Shown: piece after piece, positions 8,790 through 18,144 of the stretch
Layout of the letters: every line of letters starts with the position of its first letter
Numbering within the stretch: position 1 is the first letter of the stretch
Assembly (NCBI GenBank): GCA_947495775.1
Contig: CANMAQ010000013.1
Span: forward strand, 62,001-126,000
Length of the DNA: 64,000 nt
Origin: Jejuia algarum
GTDB lineage: Bacteria > Bacteroidota > Bacteroidia > Flavobacteriales > Flavobacteriaceae
Direction: 5' to 3'
Program-made: the position numbers and the translations under genes
The notes under the pieces: model-generated
The model's database searches: none
What the model was told of the DNA's origin: nothing
The model's input: only the letters and a program-made list of their open reading frames with translations

Positions 8790-9077
8790 ATGAAAGACAA
8801 AAACAAAATCTTTATAGCATGTGACGAGGCTAATCACGTTTGTGATAAGTCACAATATAAAGAAGCCTCCTTATGGGAGATGGTAAAATTAAATGTACAC
8901 TTATTATACTGTAAAGCCTGTAGGACTTACAGTGCTAACAACGGTAAGTTAACTAAGATGATGAATTCATCTAAAACAGTTGGTGTTAGTGACAATACAG
9001 CATTTAGCTTAGATGACGATATTAAAAACGCATTTAAGAGTGACTTTGAAAAGGCTTTGAGAGAGCATAAAGATTAA
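8790..9077 (+). CDS. Small soluble zinc-finger anti-sigma-like protein
   Basis: A 95-residue protein likely to regulate the upstream sigma factor. It has the ZAS-type pattern: ACDEANHVC near the N-terminus and HLLYCKAC (HxxxCxxC) at about residues 38-45. There is no membrane segment, unlike most FecR-type anti-sigma factors of Bacteroidota, so it would act in the cytoplasm. I prefer the ATG at 8790 over a TTG 12 bases upstream inside the sigma gene. The gene ends tail-to-tail with the UbiA-like gene, overlapping by four bases. Its anti-sigma role is inferred from motif and position. Confidence 0.7.
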   Translation: MKDKNKIFIACDEANHVCDKSQYKEASLWEMVKLNVHLLYCKACRTYSANNGKLTKMMNSSKTVGVSDNTAFSLDDDIKNAFKSDFEKALREHKD

Positions 9078-9907
9078 AGTAAATAGATTAATAGCAACAA
9101 CCAAACAATAGGTATTCCCTCTACCCAAAAAGAACTGTAATATTTATTTTGCTTCACTCTCGCAAAAACCAAAAGTAATGCGTACATTACAATAGTCGCC
9201 TGCAATGCCAGCATGCCTGTAATAGTAGTCGTATTTTTAAAAAAATCTAAAAAGACAATAAGTATAGCCAAGACTATACCTATTGTCTTTGTTTGTTTAA
9301 CCCCTATTTTTTGAGGTATTGTAGACAAACGTAAGCTATCAAATTTCAAATCACGAATCTCGAAAGGAAGCATTAGAGCGATCACGAAACAGAAGCGCTG
9401 CACGCCTAGCAATACCACATCAGTATCGATCGTTACCTTTGCTGCTAACAAAGGCAAACCTACCGTAACACCAGCCCATACAAACGCTATAATATAGACT
9501 TTAAGACCACTTATACTTCTTAAATTATGATGCTGATCTATAAAAATAGCTTTAGGCATGAAAGGAATCGCATAAAAAAAAGTCACAATTCCAAAACCTG
9601 CAATACCATAGAGTACTTGTAAAGGCAACTGTATCATGTAATAACACATCATTACAAAACTTACCAAAGAAAATACCTGAATAACACGTAGCCATTTAGC
9701 CAAACGTCTGTGATGGAACTTGGCCAACCCAAAATATTTTACAAAATTATACCCCGTTATGGTACCATAGAACAAAAAATAAAGCACACTTTCATTATAA
9801 GCTAAATTATACTCTATCAAGGTGATATACCCAAAAGCATAAACCGCTAAGCCCACATGAATACTGCTATTTATATAAAAATTTAAAAGTTGCTTCACCA
9901 TCTTCAT
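9074..9907 (-). CDS. UbiA-like multi-pass membrane protein
   Basis: A 277-residue inner-membrane protein with about eight hydrophobic segments, resembling the UbiA prenyltransferase superfamily. The second Asp-rich motif is recognisable as LPFEIRDLKFD. The first, normally NDxxDxxxD, is replaced by GYNFVKYFGLAKFHH, so the metal-diphosphate site looks altered. The ATG at 9905-9907 is preferred because the upstream extension is basic and non-hydrophobic; a second ATG two codons later is also possible. It is divergent from gcvP. The substrate is unknown, and the protein may not be a prenyltransferase at all. Confidence 0.62.
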   Translation of the reverse strand: MKMVKQLLNFYINSSIHVGLAVYAFGYITLIEYNLAYNESVLYFLFYGTITGYNFVKYFGLAKFHHRRLAKWLRVIQVFSLVSFVMMCYYMIQLPLQVLYGIAGFGIVTFFYAIPFMPKAIFIDQHHNLRSISGLKVYIIAFVWAGVTVGLPLLAAKVTIDTDVVLLGVQRFCFVIALMLPFEIRDLKFDSLRLSTIPQKIGVKQTKTIGIVLAILIVFLDFFKNTTTITGMLALQATIVMYALLLVFARVKQNKYYSSFWVEGIPIVWLLLLIYLL

Positions 9908-9992
9908 TCGGTAAAAATACAAAACTGTTAATAAGAGTTCTAAACGGTTAAAAACTTTCCTTTTACAATAGAAAGCCCGCTCTTTTATTACG

Positions 9993-10000
9993 TATTTTTG
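9993..10000 (+). promoter_or_regulatory. -7 promoter motif for gcvP
   Basis: TATTTTTG matches TAnnTTTG, 26 bases before the gcvP ATG at 10027. The remaining leader is too short to hold a glycine riboswitch. Confidence 0.55.
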
Positions 10001-10026
10001 CAAATTATATTTCAAATTACAACTTG

Positions 10027-12876
10027 ATGAATACAAATGCTTTCGCTCTACGTCACATAGGCCCTCGTGAGGAAGAACAAAAACTCATGTTAGACGCTTT
10101 AGGTTTAAACCATTTAGATGATTTAATTTATGAAACGATTCCTGATGGTATTCGGTTAAAAAAAGATCTTAGGCTTGAAGCTCCTATGACCGAACATGAC
10201 TATTTATTACATATTCATGAATTATCTAAAGCTAATAAAGCACGTAAAACCTATATTGGTTTAGGGTATCATCCTACCATCATGCCTGCTGTAATTCAAA
10301 GAAATATTTTAGAAAACCCAGGTTGGTATACGGCATACACCCCTTATCAAGCTGAAATCGCTCAAGGACGACTGGAAGCCCTTTTAAATTTCCAAACCAT
10401 GGTTACAGACTTAACTGGTATGGAAATCGCTAATGCTTCGCTTTTAGACGAAAGTACAGCGGCGGCAGAAGCTATGAACCTATTGTTTGCAGTGAGAAGC
10501 AGAGCTCAAAAAAAAGAAGGCATCTCTAAGTTTTTTGTGTCAGACCTAATGCTTCCTCAAACATTGGCATTACTAGAAACCCGAGCCACTCCTATAGGCA
10601 TAGAACTGGTTATTGGTAAGGCATCTGATTTCGATGCTTCAGAAGACTTTTTTGGAGCCATGTTACAATACCCAGGGAAAGACGGACAAATCACAGATAT
10701 AAAATCTTTTATAGCATCGGCAAATACTGCTGGCATTAAAGTCGCTGTAGCTGCAGACCTTTTAAGTTTAATAAAACTAGAAGCTCCTGGTACATTTGGA
10801 GCCGATGTGGTGGTGGGGACCACACAGCGTTTTGGCATCCCAATGGGTTATGGTGGGCCTCACGCGGCTTACTTTGCGACTAAAAAGACCTATAAACGTG
10901 ATATTCCTGGTCGTATTATCGGTGTTACCAAAGATGTTGATGGCGGACGCGCTTTACGTATGGCACTACAAACACGTGAACAACATATAAAAAGAGACAA
11001 GGCCACATCTAACATTTGTACTGCACAGGTACTCTTAGCGGTAATGGCCGGAATGTATGCTGTATATCACGGCCCTAAAGGCTTAAGCTTTATAGCAAAT
11101 AAAATACACAACAAAGCCACAACGCTCGCAAATGCTTTAGAACGTTTAGGCTACAAGCAAACCAACACCGCTTTCTTTGATACCCTGCAAATAAAAACAA
11201 AAGCAAAACGCATAAAAGCTATTGCAAAGGCCAAAAAAGTCAATCTATGGTATCCTGATAAAAACACCGTAACGATAGCTATTAATGAAACAACCTCTAT
11301 AAGAGATATCAATTACCTCATCTCTATTTTTGCTGAAGCGGCAGACAAAAAGCCGGTTGTCATTGAAAACATCACGCCTGCACCGCCTATGGCATCGCCA
11401 TTAAAAAGAACATCGCCTTTCTTAACACAAGCTGTTTTTAATAGCTACCATTCTGAAACAGAATTGATGCGTTATATTAAAACCTTAGAGCGTAAAGATT
11501 TAGCGTTAAATCACTCTATGATATCATTAGGCTCTTGTACCATGAAACTTAATGCAGCTTCAGAGATGCTTCCATTAAGCATTTATAAATGGGCTAATAT
11601 TCACCCTTTTGTTCCTAAAAAACAAGCTGCTGGTTACCTTAGCGTATTAAAGGCTTTGGAAGACCAATTAACAGAAATTACTGGATTTGCGGCTACATCT
11701 TTACAACCTAATTCTGGTGCTCAAGGTGAGTTTGCTGGACTTATGGTTATTAAAGCCTACCATGAATCTCGTGGCGATCATCATAGAAACATCTGTCTTA
11801 TCCCTTCTTCGGCACACGGTACAAACCCTGCCAGTGCTGTTATGGCTGGAATGAAAGTTGTTGTCACAAAATCTACCGCTGAAGGAAATATAGATGTAGA
11901 CGATCTTCGCGAAAAAGCAGAACTGCACAAGAATGAACTCTCAGCGCTAATGGTGACGTATCCATCAACACATGGTGTTTACGAATCTGCAATAAAAGAC
12001 ATCACAAAAATTATTCATGATAACGGCGGACAAGTTTATATGGATGGCGCTAACATGAATGCACAAGTTGGACTTACCAACCCTGGCCGCATTGGTGCAG
12101 ATGTATGCCACCTTAATTTACATAAAACATTTGCCATACCACATGGTGGTGGTGGCCCTGGAGTAGGTCCTATTTGCGTTGCCGAACAGTTGGTGCCATT
12201 TTTACCTGGTAATCCCGTTATTAAAACAGGAGGAACTTCAGCCATAAGTGCCATATCTGCTGCTCCATTTGGATCTGCATTAGCCTGTTTAATCTCTTAT
12301 GGTTATATTAAAATGTTAGGTGCTGAAGGCCTAACAGAATCGACTAAAATAGCCATACTAAATGCCAATTATATCAAATACCGCTTAGAAGGGTATTATG
12401 ACACTTTATATTCTGGAGAAAGAGGACGCGCTGCACACGAAATGATTATCGACTGCCGCCCTTTTAAAGCCAATGGTATTGAAGTTACAGACATTGCAAA
12501 ACGCTTAATGGATTACGGTTTTCATGCACCTACGGTCTCATTCCCTGTTGCTGGCACAATGATGATAGAACCTACAGAAAGTGAAAGTAAAGCAGAAATT
12601 GATCGCTTTTGCGATGCGATGATAGCCATTAAACATGAAATAGATACTGTATCTAAAGAAGACCCTAACAATGTTCTAAAAAATGCACCGCATACTTTAG
12701 AAATGCTTACAAGAGACGAATGGTATTTCCCATATTCTCGAGAGAAAGCCGCTTTTCCTCTAGACTACATACGTGCTAATAAGTTTTGGCCTAGTGTAAG
12801 ACGTGTCGATGATGCCTTTGGCGATAGAAATTTAATGTGTACCTGCACTCCTATAGAAGCCTATGCTGAAGCTTAA
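10027..12876 (+). CDS. gcvP: Glycine dehydrogenase (decarboxylating), P-protein
   Basis: PLP-dependent P-protein of the glycine cleavage system, passing the aminomethyl group of glycine to lipoylated GcvH. At 949 residues it is the fused long form with both N- and C-terminal halves. The N-terminal half opens FALRHIGPREEEQ. The C-terminal half carries the PLP lysine at about residue 700 in HLNLHKTFAIPHGGGGPG, and SLGSCTMKLNA is also present. The ATG at 10027 is chosen over the TTG just upstream. The gcvT and gcvH partners are not in the window. Confidence 0.97.
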   Translation: MNTNAFALRHIGPREEEQKLMLDALGLNHLDDLIYETIPDGIRLKKDLRLEAPMTEHDYLLHIHELSKANKARKTYIGLGYHPTIMPAVIQRNILENPGWYTAYTPYQAEIAQGRLEALLNFQTMVTDLTGMEIANASLLDESTAAAEAMNLLFAVRSRAQKKEGISKFFVSDLMLPQTLALLETRATPIGIELVIGKASDFDASEDFFGAMLQYPGKDGQITDIKSFIASANTAGIKVAVAADLLSLIKLEAPGTFGADVVVGTTQRFGIPMGYGGPHAAYFATKKTYKRDIPGRIIGVTKDVDGGRALRMALQTREQHIKRDKATSNICTAQVLLAVMAGMYAVYHGPKGLSFIANKIHNKATTLANALERLGYKQTNTAFFDTLQIKTKAKRIKAIAKAKKVNLWYPDKNTVTIAINETTSIRDINYLISIFAEAADKKPVVIENITPAPPMASPLKRTSPFLTQAVFNSYHSETELMRYIKTLERKDLALNHSMISLGSCTMKLNAASEMLPLSIYKWANIHPFVPKKQAAGYLSVLKALEDQLTEITGFAATSLQPNSGAQGEFAGLMVIKAYHESRGDHHRNICLIPSSAHGTNPASAVMAGMKVVVTKSTAEGNIDVDDLREKAELHKNELSALMVTYPSTHGVYESAIKDITKIIHDNGGQVYMDGANMNAQVGLTNPGRIGADVCHLNLHKTFAIPHGGGGPGVGPICVAEQLVPFLPGNPVIKTGGTSAISAISAAPFGSALACLISYGYIKMLGAEGLTESTKIAILNANYIKYRLEGYYDTLYSGERGRAAHEMIIDCRPFKANGIEVTDIAKRLMDYGFHAPTVSFPVAGTMMIEPTESESKAEIDRFCDAMIAIKHEIDTVSKEDPNNVLKNAPHTLEMLTRDEWYFPYSREKAAFPLDYIRANKFWPSVRRVDDAFGDRNLMCTCTPIEAYAEA

Positions 12877-12984
12877 AAAACACCGTTTGAACATCGTAAA
12901 TGAAACCAAAACTGCCTCTGGTATGTTTTAAAACACATTATCTTGCGCAGTGAGGGATTATTAATCTAAAGTCGTTTTACAGTT

Positions 12985-14043
12985 ATGAATATCAAAATTA
13001 TTGGTACGGGAAGCTATATACCTACGAAAGTTGAAAAAAATGAAAACTTTCATAATCACGAATTTTTAAATGCTGATGGTTCTGCGATTAACGCCCCCAA
13101 TGAAGTTATTGTAGAAAAATTTAAATCTATAACAGGTATTTCTGAACGCCGCTATGCTAAAAACCATTTAAATTCATCCGATTTAGGTTTTTTTGCCGCT
13201 GAAAAAGCCATTGAAGACGCTAAAATAGATCCTGAGACTTTAGATTATATTATTGTTGCACATAACTTTGGGGATATCAAACACAACACCGTACAAAGTG
13301 ATATGCTGCCCTCTCTCGCTGCTAGAATAAAACACAGTCTACGTATTAAAAACCCCAAATGTATTGCTTACGACTTATTATTTGGATGCCCAGGTTGGGT
13401 AGAAGGCATGATACAGGCCAAAGCTTTTATCAACGCAGGTATCGCAAAACGTTGTTTGGTTATTGGTACAGAAACCCTGTCCAGAGTCATTGATAAATAC
13501 GACAGAGATGCCATGATTTTTTCTGATGGGGCTGGCGCTACTATTATTGAAGCTAGTGACGACGAAGGCGGTATCTTATCTCATGAATCTGCAAGTTATA
13601 CTTACGACGAAGCTTATTATTTACATTTTGGAAGGTCTAACAACCAATCCATTTCTCAAGATACCCGTTTTATGAAAATGGAAGGGCGAAAAATTTACGA
13701 GTTCGCTTTGCTAAATGTCCCTAATGCTATGAAATCTTGTTTAGATAAAAGTGGAATGGCAATTACAGATGTGAAAAAAATATTTATCCATCAAGCTAAT
13801 GAAAAAATGGATGAAGCCATCTTAAAACGCTTTTATAGATTGTACCGCACAGAGATTCCAGAACATGTTATGCCTATGAGTATTCAAACCTTAGGAAACA
13901 GTTCTGTAGCCACCGTGCCTACGCTTTTCGATTTGGTAAAAAACAATAAACTTGAACATCAAGAATTACATAAAGGCGATGTGGTTATTTTTGCAAGTGT
14001 AGGTGCAGGCATGCATATTAACGCTATTGTTTATAAGTATTAA
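12985..14043 (+). CDS. Ketoacyl-ACP synthase III family protein
   Basis: FabH-like condensing enzyme of 352 residues. The thiolase-fold triad is visible: Cys135 in LLFGCPGWVEG, His269 in IFIHQANEKM and Asn305 in QTLGNSSVATVP. It is somewhat longer and more divergent than housekeeping FabH and is followed at once by a methyltransferase and a family 2 glycosyltransferase. That context suggests a specialised acyl or lipid product rather than bulk fatty acid initiation. The next gene begins two bases after its stop. Substrate unknown. Confidence 0.88.
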   Translation: MNIKIIGTGSYIPTKVEKNENFHNHEFLNADGSAINAPNEVIVEKFKSITGISERRYAKNHLNSSDLGFFAAEKAIEDAKIDPETLDYIIVAHNFGDIKHNTVQSDMLPSLAARIKHSLRIKNPKCIAYDLLFGCPGWVEGMIQAKAFINAGIAKRCLVIGTETLSRVIDKYDRDAMIFSDGAGATIIEASDDEGGILSHESASYTYDEAYYLHFGRSNNQSISQDTRFMKMEGRKIYEFALLNVPNAMKSCLDKSGMAITDVKKIFIHQANEKMDEAILKRFYRLYRTEIPEHVMPMSIQTLGNSSVATVPTLFDLVKNNKLEHQELHKGDVVIFASVGAGMHINAIVYKY

Positions 14044-14044
14044 T

Positions 14045-14566
14045 ATGTACGAACACAGCTATCCTAACAAACGGTTTAAAAATACCATAGCCTTTCTTGA
14101 AACGCATATTGCTACTTCTGAAACGATCCTAGATCTTGGAGTTACCAACCCTTTAACCGCAATCATGCAAGACAAAGGATATACGGTTCAAAATACTAAA
14201 GGAGAAGACTTAGATTTGAACACGACAACCATAGACAACTCAAAAGCTGATGTTGTAACTGCTTTTGAAATTTTTGAACATTTACTGTCTCCTTTTACGG
14301 TTTTAAAGGCTATTAACACCAATAAACTGGTCGCTAGTGTGCCTTTAAAACTTTGGTTTTCTTCTGCCTATCGCAGTAAAACAGACATGCTAGACCGTCA
14401 TTATCATGAATTTGAAGATTGGCAATTCGATTGGTTATTAGAAAAAGCGGGATGGCAAATTAAAGCAAGAGCCAAATGGACCAATCCAACCAAAAAGATA
14501 GGAATTCGTCCTATTTTAAGATGGTTTACACCAAGGTACTATATCATTTATGCTGAAAGAATTTAA
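14045..14566 (+). CDS. SAM-dependent methyltransferase-like protein
   Basis: A 173-residue protein with a compact class I methyltransferase fold. Motif I is ILDLGVTNPLTAIMQDKGY, which lacks the usual GxGxG, and a later motif is DVVTAFEIFEHLLSPFTVL, matching the Methyltransf_11/23 pattern of an acidic residue before EHL. The ATG at 14045 is chosen because homology begins at MYEHSYPN and the longer frame overlaps the upstream gene. It lies between the ketoacyl synthase and glycosyltransferase genes with gaps of 1-3 bases, so the three are one operon. The loose glycine motif makes the SAM-binding call moderately certain. Confidence 0.75.
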   Translation: MYEHSYPNKRFKNTIAFLETHIATSETILDLGVTNPLTAIMQDKGYTVQNTKGEDLDLNTTTIDNSKADVVTAFEIFEHLLSPFTVLKAINTNKLVASVPLKLWFSSAYRSKTDMLDRHYHEFEDWQFDWLLEKAGWQIKARAKWTNPTKKIGIRPILRWFTPRYYIIYAERI

Positions 14567-14569
14567 CTC

Positions 14570-15421
14570 TTGAAATTCTATATCGTTATACCCGCGCACA
14601 ATGAAGCTGATGTGATAGAACGCACATTGCAAAGTATAGTGCAACAAACCGTATTACCAACACAAGTTGTGGTTGTAAATGACAACTCTACAGACCATAC
14701 AGCAGCTATTGCAGAGCGTTTTGCAGCGCAATATCCATTTATAACCTGTATTCATACAACATCCTCTGAAGCACATCTACCAGGCGCCAAAATTATAAAT
14801 GCGTTTTATAAAGGCTATAACACTTTAGATAAAAATTACGATATCATTTGCAAGTTCGATGCAGACCTCATCTTTCCGCATAACTACCTAGAAACACTGG
14901 CCCTTCATTTCAATGCCAATCCGAAATTAGGCATGGCAGCAGGGTTCTGTTACATCGAAAAAAACAACACCTGGGTTTTAGAAAACCTTACGAACAAAGA
15001 CCATATTCGCGGTGCATTAAAAGCTTATCGTAAAGACTGTTTTGAGCAAATAGGACAATTGAAACGTGCTATGGGTTGGGATACTGTAGACGAACTATTA
15101 GCTAAATATTACCAATGGGATGTTTTAACGGACGCTACACTTCATATTAAACACTTAAAACCAACAGGCATCAGTTATAATAAAGCTTCTAAATATATGC
15201 AAGGTGCTGCGATGTATAAAATGCGTTATGGTTTTACCATTACTTTAATATCTGCCGGAAAATTGGCTTATAAAAAACGAAACATAAAGCTATTTAAAGA
15301 CTATATGATGGGCTATTTAAAAGCTGCAAGATCAAAAACTGATTTTTTAGTATCTGCAAAAGAAGGGCAATTTATTAGAGATTTACGTTGGAAAGGGATG
15401 CGCCATAAACTCAAACTTTAA
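14570..15421 (+). CDS. Family 2 glycosyltransferase
   Basis: GT-A fold glycosyltransferase of 283 residues. It opens KFYIVIPAHNEADVIERTLQ, has VVVNDNSTDHTAAIAERF at about residues 34-51, and a DxD metal site in CKFDADLIFP at about residue 98. A TTG at 14570 is the start that keeps the family N-terminus intact; no ATG lies close by. It is the third gene of the ketoacyl synthase-methyltransferase unit. No membrane segments are seen, so it likely acts at the cytoplasmic face on a lipid or polysaccharide acceptor that cannot be named from sequence. Confidence 0.88.
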   Translation: MKFYIVIPAHNEADVIERTLQSIVQQTVLPTQVVVVNDNSTDHTAAIAERFAAQYPFITCIHTTSSEAHLPGAKIINAFYKGYNTLDKNYDIICKFDADLIFPHNYLETLALHFNANPKLGMAAGFCYIEKNNTWVLENLTNKDHIRGALKAYRKDCFEQIGQLKRAMGWDTVDELLAKYYQWDVLTDATLHIKHLKPTGISYNKASKYMQGAAMYKMRYGFTITLISAGKLAYKKRNIKLFKDYMMGYLKAARSKTDFLVSAKEGQFIRDLRWKGMRHKLKL

Positions 15422-15438
15422 AACTATAACTAGTACTG

Positions 15439-16245
15439 TTAGAAACTCCAGTCCTTATAAGCGCTTGATGCTTCTAGCTTTGTCTCAAGAGCATCCTCTA
15501 ATTGAGGAAAGAAATCAATTCCTGTTAAGGCCTCAATACGATCTACAGGAACTACAAAGCTGTATAATGGTTTATTAGAATTCTCATGCGGCATTAAAAA
15601 CCCTAACATCTTAGGGCTTCCAGAATTCATATCAATAATCACTTTATAAAATGCATTAGGCACCGAAACCTGCTCTGTGCCTATGGTTCTCATATCTCCT
15701 TTTAAAACACCTCCTGTCACAACATAAACACCATCGTACTTTCGCGCCCAGTAGCGTATCTTTTGCTCTAAAGTATTCCAAATTCCCGCATTAAATTTAT
15801 GCTCTTGCGGACTAATATTACTCGTTAAAAACGTTTCGTCATGCGCTGCTTTGGTAAAACGTCTATCGCCTGCTGGACAAAGATGCCCCTTGTCGTACCC
15901 AGATTTCTTATAATTACGCCAGCTTGCGGCTCCTGTTTTTACCGCCTTATCAATTTCGAAATAAGGCCGTTTATGATGGGTTTGAGAAAGGTGATCTTTT
16001 TTAAGTTCATAAGCCACCCACTCTGCTTGTTCATGAGGTTCACTGTACGATAACGAGTACCCTTTATGATGTACAATTTGCCCTGTTGTACTCGTGGGCA
16101 TAAAAAAGGAGTTTGTCGTGTCCTTTTCGGTTTTACCATCTAATACAAGCTCAGAGGCTTCTTTGTTTTCTAAAATATACTCATAGGTATAAACACCAAC
16201 CATTATAAGTACTGCTAAGATTGAAAATATACGCTGTTTAGTCAT
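15439..16245 (-). CDS. DNA/RNA non-specific endonuclease, membrane-anchored or secreted
   Basis: ββα-metal family nuclease (NucA/Serratia type) of 268 residues. The catalytic motif is GYDKGHLCPAGDRRF at about residues 117-131, with Lys in place of Arg in the DRGH box. A hydrophobic N-terminal segment at about residues 5-23 and a lack of a clear cleavage site suggest either a membrane anchor or export. Its ATG overlaps the end of the phosphatase gene by eight bases (ATGACTAA), so the two are translationally coupled. Together they could release phosphate from extracellular nucleic acids. Confidence 0.9.
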   Translation of the reverse strand: MTKQRIFSILAVLIMVGVYTYEYILENKEASELVLDGKTEKDTTNSFFMPTSTTGQIVHHKGYSLSYSEPHEQAEWVAYELKKDHLSQTHHKRPYFEIDKAVKTGAASWRNYKKSGYDKGHLCPAGDRRFTKAAHDETFLTSNISPQEHKFNAGIWNTLEQKIRYWARKYDGVYVVTGGVLKGDMRTIGTEQVSVPNAFYKVIIDMNSGSPKMLGFLMPHENSNKPLYSFVVPVDRIEALTGIDFFPQLEDALETKLEASSAYKDWSF

Positions 16246-17866
16246 GCTTCAAAATAAATTCTAGAGGTTGCCCTGTAGCAAAGTTCGGGAAACTTATGCC
16301 CAATAGCGCTGAAATTGTAGGTGCAATATCTGTAATTTCCGTTTTTTTATAGGTACTACCTTTAGAGATGCCTTTTCCAAAAAATAACAAAGGAACATGC
16401 GTATCATAATTCAAGCCACTACCATGCGTAGACCCTTTTTTAGGGTAACTTATATATGCAGGTGTATTTACTAAAAGCACATCTCCTGATCGTTTTTGAT
16501 GGTAGCCCTTTTGCAAAAGCGCCTCTATACCTTCATTAAAGGCAACAGATGCCATTGTTGTAGCCGTATATGCCTTCGATACTTGTGCATAACTAAGTTG
16601 TTCATTTAAAATTGCATTTTGCACCTCTATCATGTTTAACCCTAAAGCTGCCACCTTCTTTCGATTTAAAAAAATCTGATGATTACTTATGTTTTCAACA
16701 AGCGCTGTAGTCCCGTAAGTTCTTTTTAAAAAGTCTTGAAATTTTTCTTTTCGAGTTTCTGTATCCAAATAACCCGCAGGGATTTTATGTTTTTTTAAAT
16801 ATGCTGGCACATGGATAGCCCCATGATCGGCAGTCAAAAATACGGTGTACATTCCTTGTCCCACTACGCTATCTAAAGCTTTAAAGAAGCGCTCCAAGTC
16901 CTTATCTAAACGCAGATAGGTATCTTGAATTTCTTTTGAATTTACACCAAAATTATGACCGACATAATCTGTACTTGAAAAACTAACTGCGAGTACATCT
17001 GTAATATCATCTTTCCCCAAATCTTCAGCTTTTAAAGCTTCTATGGCAAAATCGGTAACGATACTATTACCGAAAGGGCTCTCTTTTAGAATATCAAACC
17101 CTCCATTTGTTTTAGCTAATGCCTTGAGATCATAGGGAAATGTAGCTGTTTTTTTTCCTCTATAACCATTTTCAAAAGCATTTAAATCGGCACCACTCTC
17201 GGTATAACTTGAAATATCATACAACGTATGCCATGCTTTTAAATACCCTTCTACACGTTTCGAGCTGTTAAATGCGATCACCCATTCTGGTAAAGTCTCC
17301 ATATAATATGTACTCGACACAAAATGGCCTTCTGCTTTCCCTCTAAACCAATAGGCGGCATTAGCGGCATGTCCTGCTGGTAAAACCGCCCCCCTATCTT
17401 TAATTGAAATCCCTATGCTCTTCCCTTTTTGCTGTGTAAACATTCTATTTTCATCGGCAAAGGTTGTGGTTTGCATGCGGTGTGGTGACATACGCTCGGC
17501 ATTAGATGGCGTCCCCACAGCCACTACAGAGGGATCAGCAGCACAATACACCATTTGCTTTAATCTTTTATCATACCAATTGTTACCAATAATACCGTGG
17601 TATTTAGGCGTCGTTCCTGTATATATTGAAGCGTGTCCTGGTCCCGTATACGTTGGGATATAATTAAAATGATTGTTTTTACAATTAAACCCCTCCCGCA
17701 TCATGCGCTTAAAACCACCTTCGCCATATTTGGTGTAAAACCGTGTGAGGTAATCGTAACGCATTTGATCTACAACAATACCTACGACCAGTTTAGGCCG
17801 ATCTTGCTGTGCTAGAAGCGTTGCCGTAAATATTATAAAACATAAAAAAGTGGTAACGTGTTTCAT
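16238..17866 (-). CDS. PafA-like secreted alkaline phosphatase/phosphodiesterase
   Basis: Alkaline phosphatase superfamily enzyme of 542 residues with an N-terminal signal peptide (about residues 1-20, ending in LLAQ). It has the metal-binding start VVGIVVDQMRYDYLTRF. The likely nucleophile is Thr74 in PTYTGPGHAS, Asn95 lies in GIIGNNWYD, and Lys156/Arg158 lie in SIKDRGAVLPAG. These correspond in order and spacing to the PafA active site as I know it. Later metal ligands sit in SSTDYVGHNFG, TADHGA and GSTHGSGLNYDTHVPL. It is the first gene of a two-gene operon with the nuclease. Exact substrate range is not predictable. Confidence 0.88.
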   Translation of the reverse strand: MKHVTTFLCFIIFTATLLAQQDRPKLVVGIVVDQMRYDYLTRFYTKYGEGGFKRMMREGFNCKNNHFNYIPTYTGPGHASIYTGTTPKYHGIIGNNWYDKRLKQMVYCAADPSVVAVGTPSNAERMSPHRMQTTTFADENRMFTQQKGKSIGISIKDRGAVLPAGHAANAAYWFRGKAEGHFVSSTYYMETLPEWVIAFNSSKRVEGYLKAWHTLYDISSYTESGADLNAFENGYRGKKTATFPYDLKALAKTNGGFDILKESPFGNSIVTDFAIEALKAEDLGKDDITDVLAVSFSSTDYVGHNFGVNSKEIQDTYLRLDKDLERFFKALDSVVGQGMYTVFLTADHGAIHVPAYLKKHKIPAGYLDTETRKEKFQDFLKRTYGTTALVENISNHQIFLNRKKVAALGLNMIEVQNAILNEQLSYAQVSKAYTATTMASVAFNEGIEALLQKGYHQKRSGDVLLVNTPAYISYPKKGSTHGSGLNYDTHVPLLFFGKGISKGSTYKKTEITDIAPTISALLGISFPNFATGQPLEFILKHD

Positions 17867-18144
17867 GGTGCTTTCCTATTAAATACATGTAATAAAACTC
17901 AAAAATACGCATATTACAGCAGCTCTATTTAAAATTAGGGTTAAACTCAAATCGTGTTTTAGTAAATTCCTTTTCTAAAACAAGACTATACCCTTATCAT
18001 TGAAACCTAATTCTCAAATAGACCAACACATAAGACACCTGTAGCGTACACTTTTTAGAATACTTTGCGCTTATTCAAAATTCTAAGCATATATTTAAAA
18101 ACCGTCTCTTAGTTTTTTTTAATTTAGCAGAGATAAAGATACTT

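Noticed and set aside
10001..10026. Glycine riboswitch before gcvP
   Set aside because: Only 26 bases lie between the promoter motif and the start codon, far too short.
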